Source: Gammaproteobacteria bacterium
GTDB lineage: Bacteria; Pseudomonadota; Gammaproteobacteria; Competibacterales; Competibacteraceae
NCBI GenBank assembly: GCA_003562535.1
Contig: PWUP01000215.1
Coordinates: forward strand, 1 to 10,072
Direction: 5' to 3'
DNA length: 10,072 bases
A model generated the notes under the pieces. The model ran no database searches. It worked only from the letters and a program-made list of their open reading frames with translations, and was not told where the DNA came from. This document shows, one piece after another, positions 1 to 4,962 of this stretch; position 1 is the stretch's first letter; each line of letters opens with the position of its first letter. A program made the position numbers and the translations under genes.

Positions 1-326
1 CGCGGCAGGGCTTGGTATTCGACGGCGGATCGAAGCCGTGGTGGACGTGGTCAATCGTGGGGCACCCGTGGAACGAATACCTGCCGAGCTACGTGGTCCA
101 CGACCAGCAGTGTGATGACATCAAGATTGCGATGGAACTCGGGGCGATCAGCACTGACGTTGCACGGCAACACCGGCTGATTTCGGACGACCTTTTCCGT
201 GAGGGCATGTTCTGGCTGAAGCGCAACAAGCTGAACTGGGCGGGATCTTGGGTGCGGCGGCTGGAAGTGCAGGTAAAGTATTTGGCTGTGCGTTTACACG
301 CGTGGCGAACCTTGGGGATATGGTGA
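1..326 (+). CDS. DUF1353-like phage protein, 5' end outside the window
   Basis: The frame is open to the left edge, so the gene begins outside the window. The visible part starts R-Q-G and continues 'LVFDGGSKPWWTWSIVGHPW', then 'YVVHDQQCD'. This resembles the DUF1353 family, where a Gly-Phe-x-x-Asp-Gly-(A/G)-S-x-P segment precedes a conserved His-Asp pair. That family is common in phage tail or lysis neighbourhoods; its biochemical role is not established, and a peptidase-like role has been suggested. The stop at 324-326 is one base before the next ATG, so the two rightward genes are co-transcribed. A TTG at 12 could serve as a start but falls inside the conserved segment, so truncation by the window is more likely. 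Family assignment is from motif memory only. Confidence 0.7.
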   Translation, partial: RQGLVFDGGSKPWWTWSIVGHPWNEYLPSYVVHDQQCDDIKIAMELGAISTDVARQHRLISDDLFREGMFWLKRNKLNWAGSWVRRLEVQVKYLAVRLHAWRTLGIW

Positions 327-327
327 T

Positions 328-705
328 ATGACAAGCAAGCATCGCAGAGCAATCGAACGTGTAAGAGAGTACCTACTTCAATCCCAGATTGACGAAGACC
401 GCAAGGACGTGCTTCAGGTCTTGTTGGAAAGAGCGGAAGAAGCTGCCAACGGCTGCGACACCGAGCGCAAGATTCAGTTGTTGTCTGAGGTTTTGCACAT
501 GTACGTGATTGATCATGTTCGCGAGACCATACGCTCTCCGCTGCGTTACCGAGAGCTTGCCATGCTTTGCATAGAGGCCCACGTAGACGAGGCACACAGG
601 AAGCCCGTCACGCTCCGTGAGGCGTTGGTCCAGAGCGTGACGGGTTGTCCTTATGCTGCTGCTGCTGTTGCTATTGTCTGGCTTGTGTTGACTCACATGG
701 GGTGA
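328..705 (+). CDS. Small protein with C-terminal membrane segment, unknown function
   Basis: 125 residues. GGGGA at 314-318, about ten bases before the ATG, is a good ribosome-binding site, and the gene begins one base after the stop of the DUF1353-like gene. Residues 1-100 are charged and helical-looking, with many Arg, Glu and Leu. Residues about 107-125 are hydrophobic (YAAAAVAIVWLVLTHMG), suggesting a single C-terminal membrane anchor. I do not recognise the family. Its place beside a tail or lysis-type gene and at the convergent boundary with the early region fits a late-operon accessory or lysis-related protein, but nothing in the sequence proves this. It is the last rightward gene in the window. 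Confidence 0.7.
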   Translation: MTSKHRRAIERVREYLLQSQIDEDRKDVLQVLLERAEEAANGCDTERKIQLLSEVLHMYVIDHVRETIRSPLRYRELAMLCIEAHVDEAHRKPVTLREALVQSVTGCPYAAAAVAIVWLVLTHMG

Positions 706-731
706 GGGCGGGTGGCGTCCACTCCCCCCTC
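704..731. terminator. GC-rich inverted repeat between convergent genes
   Basis: GAGGGCGGGTGG (704-715) and CCACTCCCCCCTC (719-731) can form an imperfect stem around a three-base loop, right where the rightward and leftward transcription units converge. It begins inside the last codon of the rightward gene. There is no run of T on either side, so a Rho-independent terminator is only a possibility. The remaining bases to 765 hold no gene I can support. Confidence 0.25.
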
Positions 732-765
732 GAGTCGTGGATATCGTTGCCAGCAAAAATTGTTG

Positions 766-975
766 TCAAGCCGATTCCCTGCCGACATTTCCCTTGTCGC
801 ATATCAGGCTGTTGGGTTCAGATGATAACTCTGCAATCCTGGCGCGTATCATACGCCTGACCTCTGCCCGAGCTTCAGCCGCGCCATCCATGCGTTCGCT
901 GCAAACAGCAGCGCCCGGCGTCTCTTGGCATTTTCTTAGTAGTCTTTTCAGTTCTTTAATCGCTTCCGTTCTCAT
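766..975 (-). CDS. Small charged hypothetical protein, last leftward gene
   Basis: 69 residues from ATG at 975, chosen because GGAAAGGAGAAC directly precedes it; the longer open frame upstream has no comparable site. The product is basic and helical (MRTEAIKELKRLLRKCQE...), with Arg and Glu spread through residues 1-50; I recognise no family. The last 16 residues read through one copy of a repeated element (795-813), giving the tail 'NSLICD', almost the same tail as in the Lar-like protein ending at 3887. A 10-bp stem (GCCTGATTGG, 988-997, with CCAACCAGGC, 1003-1012) lies just upstream of the ribosome-binding site and overlaps attC-like site 1. Confidence 0.7.
   Translation of the reverse strand: MRTEAIKELKRLLRKCQETPGAAVCSERMDGAAEARAEVRRMIRARIAELSSEPNSLICDKGNVGRESA
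795..813 (-). repeat. Boundary repeat, copy 1
   Basis: Matches copies 2 and 3 (3904-3925 and 6727-6748) over 19 bases with one mismatch; on the minus strand the core reads AACAGCCTGATATGCGACA. Here it encodes the C-terminal 'NSLICD' of the 69-aa protein. Unlike the other copies it is not followed by a well-formed gene start, so it may mark the edge of a lost module. Confidence 0.7.
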
Positions 976-987
976 GTTCTCCTTTCC

Positions 988-1012
988 GCCTGATTGGAAA
1001 ACCCAACCAGGC
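988..1012 (-). repeat. Intercistronic hairpin
   Basis: GCCTGATTGG and CCAACCAGGC form a 10-bp stem with a five-base loop (one G-U pair in the minus-strand RNA), immediately upstream of GGAAAGGAGAACATG. It competes with the outer box of attC-like site 1, which starts at 1001. It may expose or stabilise the start of the 69-aa gene. No U-tract follows, so it is not a standard terminator. Confidence 0.5.
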
Positions 1013-1055
1013 ACTGGAGGCGACGGACTACCGCGCCTCATTGCTATCGTTGGCC
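1001..1055. repeat. attC-like site 1
   Basis: Outer box ACCCAAC (1001-1007) pairs over CCAAC with GTTGGCC (1049-1055). Inner stem: GCA-C-TG (1011-1016), extra G1017, AGGCG (1018-1022) against CGCCTCATTGC (1034-1044), with one C/T mismatch. A second extra base, A1023, precedes CGG (1024-1026) pairing with CCG (1031-1033). Both extra bases are on the plus-strand 5' arm. The arm near the gene encodes the C-terminus 'QANDSNEAR' and stop of the 147-aa protein. Its tip is near-identical to that of site 10 (AGGCGACGGA ... CCGCGCCT). Confidence 0.65.
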
Positions 1056-1471
1056 TGTAATGCGATACGCGCACGCTGGCCTCCATCCCTTTCAATCGGG
1101 GAAGGCTCCGGGTCGTACTGTGCGGCGAAACCCGTGGACGGGGTTCGCCAGTTGGACGGCGTGGCGTAGAAGGCCAGAGCATCGGCCAACAACGAAATGC
1201 AGGGTACAGTTGCCCCGCCGTCGGTTTTCTCGTTATTCATTCGTTCCTTTCCGGGGCAACTGCCCCTGATTTCCAGCGCCGACTCAAGCATGGCGGCAAC
1301 CGACGCCAGCAGATAATCGACAACCTCTTTGCCGTCTTTGACGGGCTCGCCGCTGTAGACGTATAGCGTATTGCTCACTGCCTCCTGCCATATGTCGCCA
1401 CGTTGACACACTGGACAGCGAACAAGTCCTTCGACCGTACAACCAGAAGCCGGTTTAGCGTTATCAGACAT
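1028..1471 (-). CDS. Fused small zinc-motif protein plus phage 'ALAFY' protein
   Basis: One open frame of 147 residues from ATG at 1471, preceded by GGGGAAAGAGAG. It looks like two proteins joined in frame. Residues about 15-68 hold a Cys pair (VRCPVC) and a helical stretch (VVDYLLASVAAMLESALEI). A second unit starts at an internal ATG at 1240 (MNNEKTDGG...), preceded by its own strong site GGAAAGGAACGA, and contains 'ALAFYATPSNWR' and 'GQRARIAL', a pattern seen in small phage proteins of unknown function. The junction, residues about 67-93, is encoded by attC-like site 2. So the ribosome may make both the 147-aa fusion and a separate 70-aa protein. No function can be assigned to either half. 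The N-terminal 13 residues lie in attC-like site 3. Confidence 0.65.
   Translation of the reverse strand: MSDNAKPASGCTVEGLVRCPVCQRGDIWQEAVSNTLYVYSGEPVKDGKEVVDYLLASVAAMLESALEIRGSCPGKERMNNEKTDGGATVPCISLLADALAFYATPSNWRTPSTGFAAQYDPEPSPIERDGGQRARIALQANDSNEAR
1185..1280. repeat. attC-like site 2, inside an open frame
   Basis: GAAAT (1194-1198), extra G1199, CAGGG (1200-1204) pair with CCCTGATTTC (1264-1273). TA (1205-1206) faces C1263, then CAGTTGCCCCG (1207-1217) pairs perfectly with CGGGGCAACTG (1252-1262). The left outer box is GCCAAC (1185-1190); the right one is degenerate (GCGCC instead of GCGTT). The 34-base loop contains GGAAAGGAACGA and the ATG at 1240. The site sits between the two halves of the fused 147-aa protein. 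Confidence 0.6.
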
Positions 1472-1522
1472 TTGAACTCTCTTTCCCCGGCTTCTGTTTG
1501 CCGGTCAAGTTTGCGTTGGGGC
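1418..1522. repeat. attC-like site 3 with start codon in the loop
   Basis: Outer box GCGAAC (1418-1423) faces GTTGGGGC (1515-1522), pairing over AAC/GTT. Inner stem: CTT (1429-1431), extra C1432, GACCG (1433-1437) against CGGTC-AAG (1502-1509). The tip is a 14-bp stem with one mismatch, 1440-1453 against 1487-1500 (CAGAAGCCGG core). The loop holds the GGGGAAAGAGAG site and the ATG at 1471 of the 147-aa gene. Single extra base C and polarity match sites 6 and 9. Confidence 0.6.
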
Positions 1523-1550
1523 GACGGGTGCCAGCGCGACACCCGCCGCC
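1520..1550 (-). repeat. Intergenic hairpin after the 64-aa gene
   Basis: GGCGACGGGTG (1520-1530) pairs with CACCCGCCGCC (1540-1550), 10 of 11 bases plus a G-U pair in the minus-strand RNA, around a nine-base loop. It lies just downstream of the stop at 1561 and abuts attC-like site 3. It is flanked by direct CGTTGG repeats rather than inverted ones, so it is not itself attC-like. It could act in mRNA stabilisation; there is no U-tract on the minus strand. Confidence 0.45.
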
Positions 1551-1560
1551 GTTGGTTTTC

Positions 1561-1755
1561 CTACGCTTCTTCGTAGTTCTTGGCGAAGAAGTCTTTCGCG
1601 ACGTACCACTGATCGGCGTGGTTAGCGGCGTTCCGGGCAATCATACCACCTTCCTCTGGCGTATCTTCCGGCGACACGGATATGCCCGTCAGGTCTTCTC
1701 CAGGAACGTACGGACGCATTTCCTGGACTGCTGTTTTCCGATACTCTTTCCACAT
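1561..1755 (-). CDS. 64-aa hypothetical protein
   Basis: 64 residues from ATG at 1755; TAGGAGACTGAGACT before it contains a clear GGAG site at suitable spacing. The protein is acidic to neutral (MWKEYRKTAVQEMRPYVPGEDLTGISVSPEDTPEEGG...) with no membrane segment or metal motif; I do not recognise it. It occupies the unit between attC-like sites 4 (upstream) and 3 (downstream), one gene in about 344 bp, the size expected of a single-gene cassette. 'EDLTGISVSPEDTPEEGGMIARN' has the look of small phage proteins, but no role can be given. Intergenic spaces of 80 and 90 bp on its two sides are unusually long for this block. Confidence 0.65.
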   Translation of the reverse strand: MWKEYRKTAVQEMRPYVPGEDLTGISVSPEDTPEEGGMIARNAANHADQWYVAKDFFAKNYEEA

Positions 1756-1807
1756 AGTCTCAGTCTCCTATGCCCGTAGTTTAGTATGTACCTGTTGAGG
1801 ACGGGCA

Positions 1808-1865
1808 GCCCCAACAAATACATGCACGGGACGGCTATTCGCCGCCCGTGATATTGGTGTTCTGC
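1808..1865. repeat. attC-like site 4
   Basis: Outer box GCCCCAAC (1808-1815) faces GTTCTGC (1859-1865), pairing over AAC/GTT only. Inner stem: AT (1822-1823), extra G1824, CACGGG (1825-1830), extra A1831, CGGC (1832-1835) against GCCG-CCCGTG-AT (1841-1852), loop TATTC. Two extrahelical bases six pairs apart on the plus-strand 5' arm, which is the canonical attC spacing. The last codons and TAG of the RusA-zinc ribbon gene (ending at 1835) lie in it. Confidence 0.7.
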
Positions 1866-2497
1866 CGCAGATGATGGGGAACAAGATCGCACGGCTTGCC
1901 GCATGAAAGGCACTCATACCAATGTGTGCCCTCATCACTTCCGGCAATTTTGACGCCGGAGCCACAACAGGAAGAGGCAGAACAACTGCGTGGAGCATAT
2001 TCCGGCTCGTCGCCGGAAATGCTCACGCTGGCGTTGTGCATAGGCGTTACTTCGACCATCGTTTCCTCGCGCTCGCCGTCTAAGCAGTACCGCTTGAACA
2101 CGCAGGCAGTCGCCACCTGGCTGTCGTCGTGCCACGCGATACCGTTCAGCGCATCGCCTATGGCTTTGAGAATGTTGTCGGCATCGGGCTTGCCGACGTG
2201 ATGCAGAGCCGCCACCTTCTTCTTTTTCGTCCAGCTTTTGGGGATGGCGAACCAGCACCACACCGACAGCCTCAGCGGCAGGCCGGGCGGAAACGGTTTT
2301 CTCTCGGAATGTTCTCTCATATATGAGACTTTCACGAGGTTTTCGTAGTTGACGGTTTTTTTTGGCGTGTACATTCTGGCTTGTCCCGAGATTGTGGTAG
2401 CCTTTGGCCGTCCTTTTCCGACAGGCTTCCCTGGTACAGAGAATGTGATTGCGTCCATACTGCCTTGCAATCCCTCAATGCGTAATGCCGTTATCAT
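1835..2497 (-). CDS. rusA: RusA-like Holliday junction resolvase fused to a zinc ribbon
   Basis: 220 residues from ATG at 2497 (GGAGACCAGAA upstream; ATGA overlap with the preceding stop). Residues about 16-152 match the RusA family: N-terminal 'FSVPGKPVGKGRP', the acidic motif 'KPDADNILKAIGDALNG' (Asp105, Asp107) and 'HDDSQV' (Asp124, Asp125). These correspond to the metal-binding aspartates by which RusA cleaves four-way DNA junctions during phage recombination and replication. RusA proteins normally end near residue 150. Here the frame continues through attC-like site 5 (residues 153-174) into a Cys-rich tail: CC at 177-178, then C196, C199 and C203 ('YECLSCGKPCD'), a probable zinc ribbon. 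This looks like two genes joined at a recombination site. Whether the tail alters activity cannot be told. Confidence 0.88.
   Translation of the reverse strand: MITALRIEGLQGSMDAITFSVPGKPVGKGRPKATTISGQARMYTPKKTVNYENLVKVSYMREHSERKPFPPGLPLRLSVWCWFAIPKSWTKKKKVAALHHVGKPDADNILKAIGDALNGIAWHDDSQVATACVFKRYCLDGEREETMVEVTPMHNASVSISGDEPEYAPRSCSASSCCGSGVKIAGSDEGTHWYECLSCGKPCDLVPHHLRQNTNITGGE
1977..2039. repeat. attC-like site 5, translated between RusA and zinc ribbon
   Basis: One of the strongest sites. Outer box GCAGAAC (1977-1983) pairs 6 of 7 with GTTGTGC (2033-2039). After a four-base spacer, GCGT (1988-1991), extra G1992, GAGCAT (1993-1998), extra A1999, TTCCGGC (2000-2006) pair with GCCGGAA-ATGCTC-ACGC (2012-2028). 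That is 17 pairs with two single extra bases on the same arm, and loop TCGTC. It encodes residues 153-174 of the RusA fusion, in frame and without a stop. Confidence 0.75.
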
Positions 2498-2766
2498 TTC
2501 TGGTCTCCGTTGTCGTTGTCGCACACCGAGCTGTGTTGCTTACACCATGCGTCCGTGCTCCAATGCCGCAACGTTCGTATTCGCTTTAACGGCGTGCGCC
2601 ACACAATCAGCCATGCAGCGTCGCCCCATCCGCTGACCTTGCGCCCGTACTCGCGAGCACACCGCTTGCAGCGTGTTGGCCCGCCAGGAACGAGGCATCC
2701 ACAGTCTATGCACTCGCGCACTGTGCAGCCAAGCTCCGAAATGAATCCATCAATACGATCTGTCAT
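2494..2766 (-). CDS. Cys-rich small hypothetical protein
   Basis: 90 residues from ATG at 2766 (GGAGAACAGAA upstream, ATGA overlap with the gene before). Residues 14-36 hold a four-Cys pattern: C14, C19, C22 and then 'TRCKRCAREYG', like a rubredoxin- or ribbon-type zinc knuckle. The middle contains a Trp-rich patch (GWGDAAWLIVW). The end 'DNDNGDQK' is encoded by the next gene's ribosome-binding region and closely matches the 'ENNGEQK' end of the gene upstream. It overlaps the RusA start by ATGA, so translation is probably coupled. No family recognised; zinc binding is inferred from spacing only. Confidence 0.7.
   Translation of the reverse strand: MTDRIDGFISELGCTVRECIDCGCLVPGGPTRCKRCAREYGRKVSGWGDAAWLIVWRTPLKRIRTLRHWSTDAWCKQHSSVCDNDNGDQK
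2495..2513 (-). repeat. Duplicated gene-start segment, copy A
   Basis: Nineteen bases at the RusA start (start codon, GGAGACCAGAA site and upstream ACAACG) match 2764-2782 with one difference. In both places the segment forms the end of one gene and the start of the next through an ATGA overlap. Confidence 0.65.
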
Positions 2767-2957
2767 TTCTGTTCTCCGTTGTTCTCGCTTGGTTTGTCAA
2801 CACACCGCTGGCAGATAACGCAATCATCCGGCTTGCGGTACATCGGTATTAATTTTCCGGTTTCGTGAGCGCCGTCGGTTTCGAGTCCCCCGCAAGTCTC
2901 ACAGGTTAAGATGTGGTTGCGGTCCCAGGCTCTCCTTAGCCCTGTTTTCGCTGTCAT
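2763..2957 (-). CDS. 64-aa protein with two CxxC motifs
   Basis: 64 residues from ATG at 2957, preceded by AAAGGATTGAC; the start lies one base after the preceding gene's TGA. Two Cys pairs, C19/C22 ('LTCETCGG') and C48/C51 ('CVICQRC'), suggest a zinc-binding fold similar to small HNH-associated or ribbon proteins, but no catalytic His-Asn-His pattern is visible. 'NHILTCETCGGLETDGAHE' and 'ICQRCVDKPSE' are the most distinctive segments. The gene overlaps the next by ATGA. The function is unknown; a DNA- or RNA-binding accessory is plausible only by the metal motif. Confidence 0.7.
   Translation of the reverse strand: MTAKTGLRRAWDRNHILTCETCGGLETDGAHETGKLIPMYRKPDDCVICQRCVDKPSENNGEQK
2764..2782 (-). 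repeat. Duplicated gene-start segment, copy B
   Basis: Same 19-base segment as 2495-2513 with one mismatch (GGAGAACAGAA instead of GGAGACCAGAA). It supplies the ribosome-binding site of the 90-aa gene and the C-terminal 'NGEQK' of the 64-aa gene. Confidence 0.65.
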
Positions 2958-2958
2958 G

Positions 2959-3516
2959 TCAATCCTTTTTCCCGATGTGGAAGTCACACGGTGCGCCGCC
3001 GCAGCAGCTATCGCACGGCCCGTCCACAAACACGCCGGGCTCGCAGCCGTTTATTTCTCCGCCGCACGGATAAATGTCGCCGATTTTGCAAGCGCACTGG
3101 CTTTCGTAAAAAAGCCCGTCGTATCCGTGTCGTTTCAATCCATCTTCGATCAGTTCCATTAGGTTCATGTCATGTTTCCCCTTTGCTTTGCGTTTGCTTT
3201 GTCCCGGATTTGTGGCCGTCAAATGCCACAACTGCATATGCGCCGACGTGACGGACTCGCCACACTCGCTGTATCGCCCGATAAAGCAATCGGTGTACTC
3301 GTGCATGGTGTAATCGCCGCCCTTGTACCCTTCGAACGTCGCGCCCAGCGCCGATCTGGCGTTTTCGAGCATTGCGCCGAACGTGGTTTCTTCGACTGGG
3401 TTGAAGCCCAGGTTCTCGTAATGGCCCCGGTCGCTGTGGGGCGATCCGAACCCGTCTTTGACAACGGCTTCCGGGTCTTGTTTTTCAAGCCATTCGATTA
3501 ACTGTTTCAAGTACAT
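2959..3516 (-). CDS. Two small phage proteins read as one 185-aa frame
   Basis: Starts at ATG 3516 after AAAGGAAACGAC. Residues 1-100 form one unit with 'DGFGSPHSDRGHYENLGFNPV' and 'GATFEGYKGGDYTMHEYTDCFIG', a pattern I associate with a family of uncharacterised phage proteins. A basic linker (QSKRKAKGKHD) follows. Residues 117-185 start with Met at 3168, preceded by GGGGAAAC, and read 'MNLMELIEDGLKRHGYDGL...CACKIGDIYPCGGE...CDSCCGGAPCDFHIG', a second family of small Cys-rich phage proteins. So the frame probably represents two genes whose separating stop has been lost, with possible independent initiation of the 69-aa second part. No attC-like site is present at this junction; the linker is encoded by the A-rich leader repeat. 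Confidence 0.75.
   Translation of the reverse strand: MYLKQLIEWLEKQDPEAVVKDGFGSPHSDRGHYENLGFNPVEETTFGAMLENARSALGATFEGYKGGDYTMHEYTDCFIGRYSECGESVTSAHMQLWHLTATNPGQSKRKAKGKHDMNLMELIEDGLKRHGYDGLFYESQCACKIGDIYPCGGEINGCEPGVFVDGPCDSCCGGAPCDFHIGKKD
3180..3201 (-). repeat. A-rich gene leader, short copy
   Basis: On the minus strand this is alternating CAAAG and CAAACG units just upstream of GGGGAAAC and the internal ATG at 3168. It resembles the longer copy at 3524-3574. Unstructured A-rich leaders of this kind can help ribosome loading; that role is inferred. Confidence 0.5.
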
Positions 3517-3523
3517 GTCGTTT

Positions 3524-3574
3524 CCTTTGCTTTGCTTTGATTTTCGTTTGCTTTTCGTTTGCTTTGCTTTGCTT
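3524..3574 (-). repeat. A-rich tandem leader upstream of the 185-aa gene
   Basis: On the minus strand the segment is built of AAGCAAAG, CAAACGAAAAG and CAAAGCAAAGG units ending in the AAAGGAAACGAC ribosome-binding site. It fills the right half of the 125-bp gap 3517-3641. The left half holds an imperfect hairpin (GGCCAA at 3598-3603 with TTGGCC at 3619-3624) and no gene. Likely an unstructured translation-enhancing leader or an expansion-prone repeat. Confidence 0.5.
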
Positions 3575-3641
3575 AGCGTTTGCGCTGTCTGTGATAGGCC
3601 AAGCCCGCGCTTGCACGATTGGCCCTTGTGATTGTATGCCT

Positions 3642-3890
3642 TTATTTCAACGGCGTTTTAGGTGTATCTGTGGCGCGTTTAACTGCATGACCCTTTTGGC
3701 TTGCCAAGCTCCGGCGCTTCCAGTCGTCCAGCTTGCGCAGATTGCACCGCTGCGCCTGGGCTTCAAGCTCCCTGATCTTTGCCACAAGGTCCGTGACCGT
3801 CCTTTGCTGCCCGGCGTATATCGCGGCGAGCATTATGTTGACGGCGAGGCTTACCAGCAGCAGCGCCGCCAGCATGATTGTGATGGTCAT
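3642..3890 (-). CDS. Small membrane protein with coiled-coil-like tail
   Basis: 82 residues from ATG at 3890, chosen because AAAGGAAACGAC precedes it; an ATG eight codons upstream lies inside the boundary repeat and lacks a site. Residues 2-25 (TITIMLAALLLVSLAVNIMLAAIY) form one membrane segment. Residues 29-50 (RTVTDLVAKIRELEAQAQ) look like a short coiled coil, and the rest is basic. The layout resembles inner-membrane spanin subunits or other small anchored phage proteins, but it lies in the early block rather than beside an endolysin, so I do not name it. The start overlaps the preceding stop by ATGA. Confidence 0.7.
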   Translation of the reverse strand: MTITIMLAALLLVSLAVNIMLAAIYAGQQRTVTDLVAKIRELEAQAQRCNLRKLDDWKRRSLASQKGHAVKRATDTPKTPLK

Positions 3891-4168
3891 GTCGTTTCCT
3901 TTTCGCTGTCGCATATCACGCTGTTCGGCCTCGAAAATATATCAATCAAAGTCTTGATAACTTTTGGGCGGTAGTACGTTGTTGACCGTTCGATGGTACG
4001 CATACCGCACTCACACTCTATCCACTCGTAGTAGTCAGACGCCCACCCCTCACAAGAATCAACGGTCTTTCGTTTTAATTCTGGCTTGCCGCCGCAATGC
4101 AAGCAAAGAGGCAGAACAAGCGGGTCGAGCGTACCCTTGCCCGCCGCGATGGTTTCTTGTTCATTCAT
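3887..4168 (-). CDS. Lar-like restriction-alleviation zinc ribbon protein
   Basis: 93 residues from ATG at 4168 (GGAGAAAAGCT upstream). Residues 19-54 match the Lar-type pattern: 'LPLCLHCGGKPEL' (C22, C25), an aromatic stretch 'DYYEWIEC', then 'ECECG' (C52, C54). Lar proteins of lambda-like prophages alleviate host type I restriction; most phage relatives are annotated only by similarity, so the activity is uncertain. Residues 8-20, before the domain, are encoded by the arm of attC-like site 6, whose loop contains the start codon. The last 12 residues (NSVICDSEKETT) come from the boundary repeat at 3904-3925. The domain thus sits between two unrelated DNA elements that supply its ends. Confidence 0.75.
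   Translation of the reverse strand: MNEQETIAAGKGTLDPLVLPLCLHCGGKPELKRKTVDSCEGWASDYYEWIECECGMRTIERSTTYYRPKVIKTLIDIFSRPNSVICDSEKETT
3904..3925 (-). repeat. Boundary repeat, copy 2
   Basis: Twenty-two bases identical to 6727-6748. It encodes 'NSVICDS' at the end of the Lar-like protein and lies directly upstream of the ribosome-binding site of a small membrane protein. Copy 3 likewise precedes a small membrane protein. Confidence 0.8.
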
Positions 4169-4213
4169 AGCTTTTCTCCGGCGGGCAAGGTCCGCTCACC
4201 CGTAGCGTTCTGC
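4111..4213. repeat. attC-like site 6 with start codon in the loop
   Basis: Outer box GCAGAAC (4111-4117) pairs perfectly, 7 of 7, with GTTCTGC (4207-4213). Inner stem: CGGGT (4121-4125), extra C4126, GAGCG (4127-4131) against CGCTC-ACCCG (4193-4202); then T/C mismatch, ACC/GGT, extra C4136, and TTGCCCGCC (4137-4145) with GGCGGGCAA (4180-4188). The 34-base loop holds the GGAG site and ATG of the Lar-like gene and the stop of the gene before. Bulges lie on the plus-strand 5' arm. Confidence 0.75.
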
Positions 4214-4392
4214 GACGCAACAATCGCCGCGACCAGCAAAACGCAACTCGCGGGACGGTCGTCAAAGTCGATGTCGGGTTCCAGACCGATGCACCTGGCC
4301 GCTTTGCATTGATCCACCAATGAGGGCAAATCCTTGATGCTGTCGGACGGAAGAGGACAGCGCATATACGCGGTGTTTTTCATTTGGCTCAT
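4165..4392 (-). CDS. 75-aa hypothetical protein
   Basis: 75 residues from ATG at 4392, overlapping the preceding stop by ATGA; the upstream sequence is A-rich with only a weak purine site, so translation is probably coupled to the gene before. The middle 'LPSLVDQCKAARCIGLEPDIDFDDRPASC' has three Cys. The stretch 'CVLLVAAIVASQ' is moderately hydrophobic but short for a membrane span. The last 15 residues (QNATGERTLPAGEKL) are encoded by attC-like site 6, so the ancestral gene may have ended near residue 60. I do not recognise the family. The end overlaps the Lar-like start by ATGA. Confidence 0.65.
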   Translation of the reverse strand: MSQMKNTAYMRCPLPSDSIKDLPSLVDQCKAARCIGLEPDIDFDDRPASCVLLVAAIVASQNATGERTLPAGEKL

Positions 4393-4961
4393 GTCGTTTG
4401 TCTTTCGCTTTGTGTTTTAAGCCGTCGAACCGCCCCGGCCTGTCGGTAGGCCGCACGGCTCATCATGCCGACGCGTTCAATCGTCATTCGGTCCGCTTTG
4501 TCGTATTCCAAACAAACCTTCAGCCACCGCTGCCCCATCGGGCACTGGCATATTGTCGAACACATGTACTCGCGGTCCAAAAGGTCAAGCACCTGCTCGT
4601 AGGTCTGGCATGTGCTGATGTCTGCATCAGGATACCAGTCAAGCCAGCCCTTGCGGCAATAGTCGCAATCCTCAACCGGCATGTTTTCGGCGTTGCGGAT
4701 TGCCTTGCGGTGCGTCCATGTCGCAACCACAAGGTCCTTTGCGCAATCCGGCTTCTTCCAACTCTGCCCCGGCTCTTGCATCCACTTCAGGACGCGGCAA
4801 AGCTCGTCGTTGTCCCACTCATTCAGGTCTTCGTCGAACACCCGTTCCCACACCGGAACGTCAATCGCCATGCTGTGGACGCCGAACCGGGCTTTCAGGA
4901 CTCTTGCCCATTGCGGGGTGTCGTGTTGTGCGACCGCTTGATTCTGTGTTGTGACTGGCAT
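4389..4961 (-). CDS. Cys-rich protein after the replication gene, unknown function
   Basis: 190 residues from ATG at 4961, three bases after the replication protein's last codon; GGGAGGG about eight bases upstream is the ribosome-binding site. The N-terminal 90 residues look helical (WARVLKARFGVHSMAIDVPVWERVFDEDLNEWDNDELCRVL...). A Cys cluster follows: C99 and C102 (CDYCRKGW), C134, C138 and C140 (STICQCPMG), suggesting a zinc site. Genes in this position often encode helicase loaders or accessory replication proteins, and the Cys pattern is reminiscent of small phage zinc proteins, but no P-loop or DnaC-like motif is present. I therefore leave it unassigned. It overlaps the next gene by ATGA. 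Confidence 0.75.
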   Translation of the reverse strand: MPVTTQNQAVAQHDTPQWARVLKARFGVHSMAIDVPVWERVFDEDLNEWDNDELCRVLKWMQEPGQSWKKPDCAKDLVVATWTHRKAIRNAENMPVEDCDYCRKGWLDWYPDADISTCQTYEQVLDLLDREYMCSTICQCPMGQRWLKVCLEYDKADRMTIERVGMMSRAAYRQAGAVRRLKTQSERQTT

Positions 4962-4962
4962 G

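Noticed and set aside
693..792. Possible tiny leftward gene of about 32 residues starting at the ATG after boundary repeat copy 1.
   Set aside because: AAGGG lies only two bases before the ATG, the product is featureless, and it overlaps the end of the rightward gene and the GC-rich inverted repeat.
1028..3516. Stop-codon reassignment to explain the fused frames.
   Set aside because: The fusion joints contain no in-frame stop codons at all, and TAA, TAG and TGA all end genes normally elsewhere in the window.
2763..3517. attC-like sites at the junctions near 2497, 2766, 2957, 3168 and 3516.
   Set aside because: Searched for AAC...GTT boxes with a bulged inner stem; none with convincing pairing.
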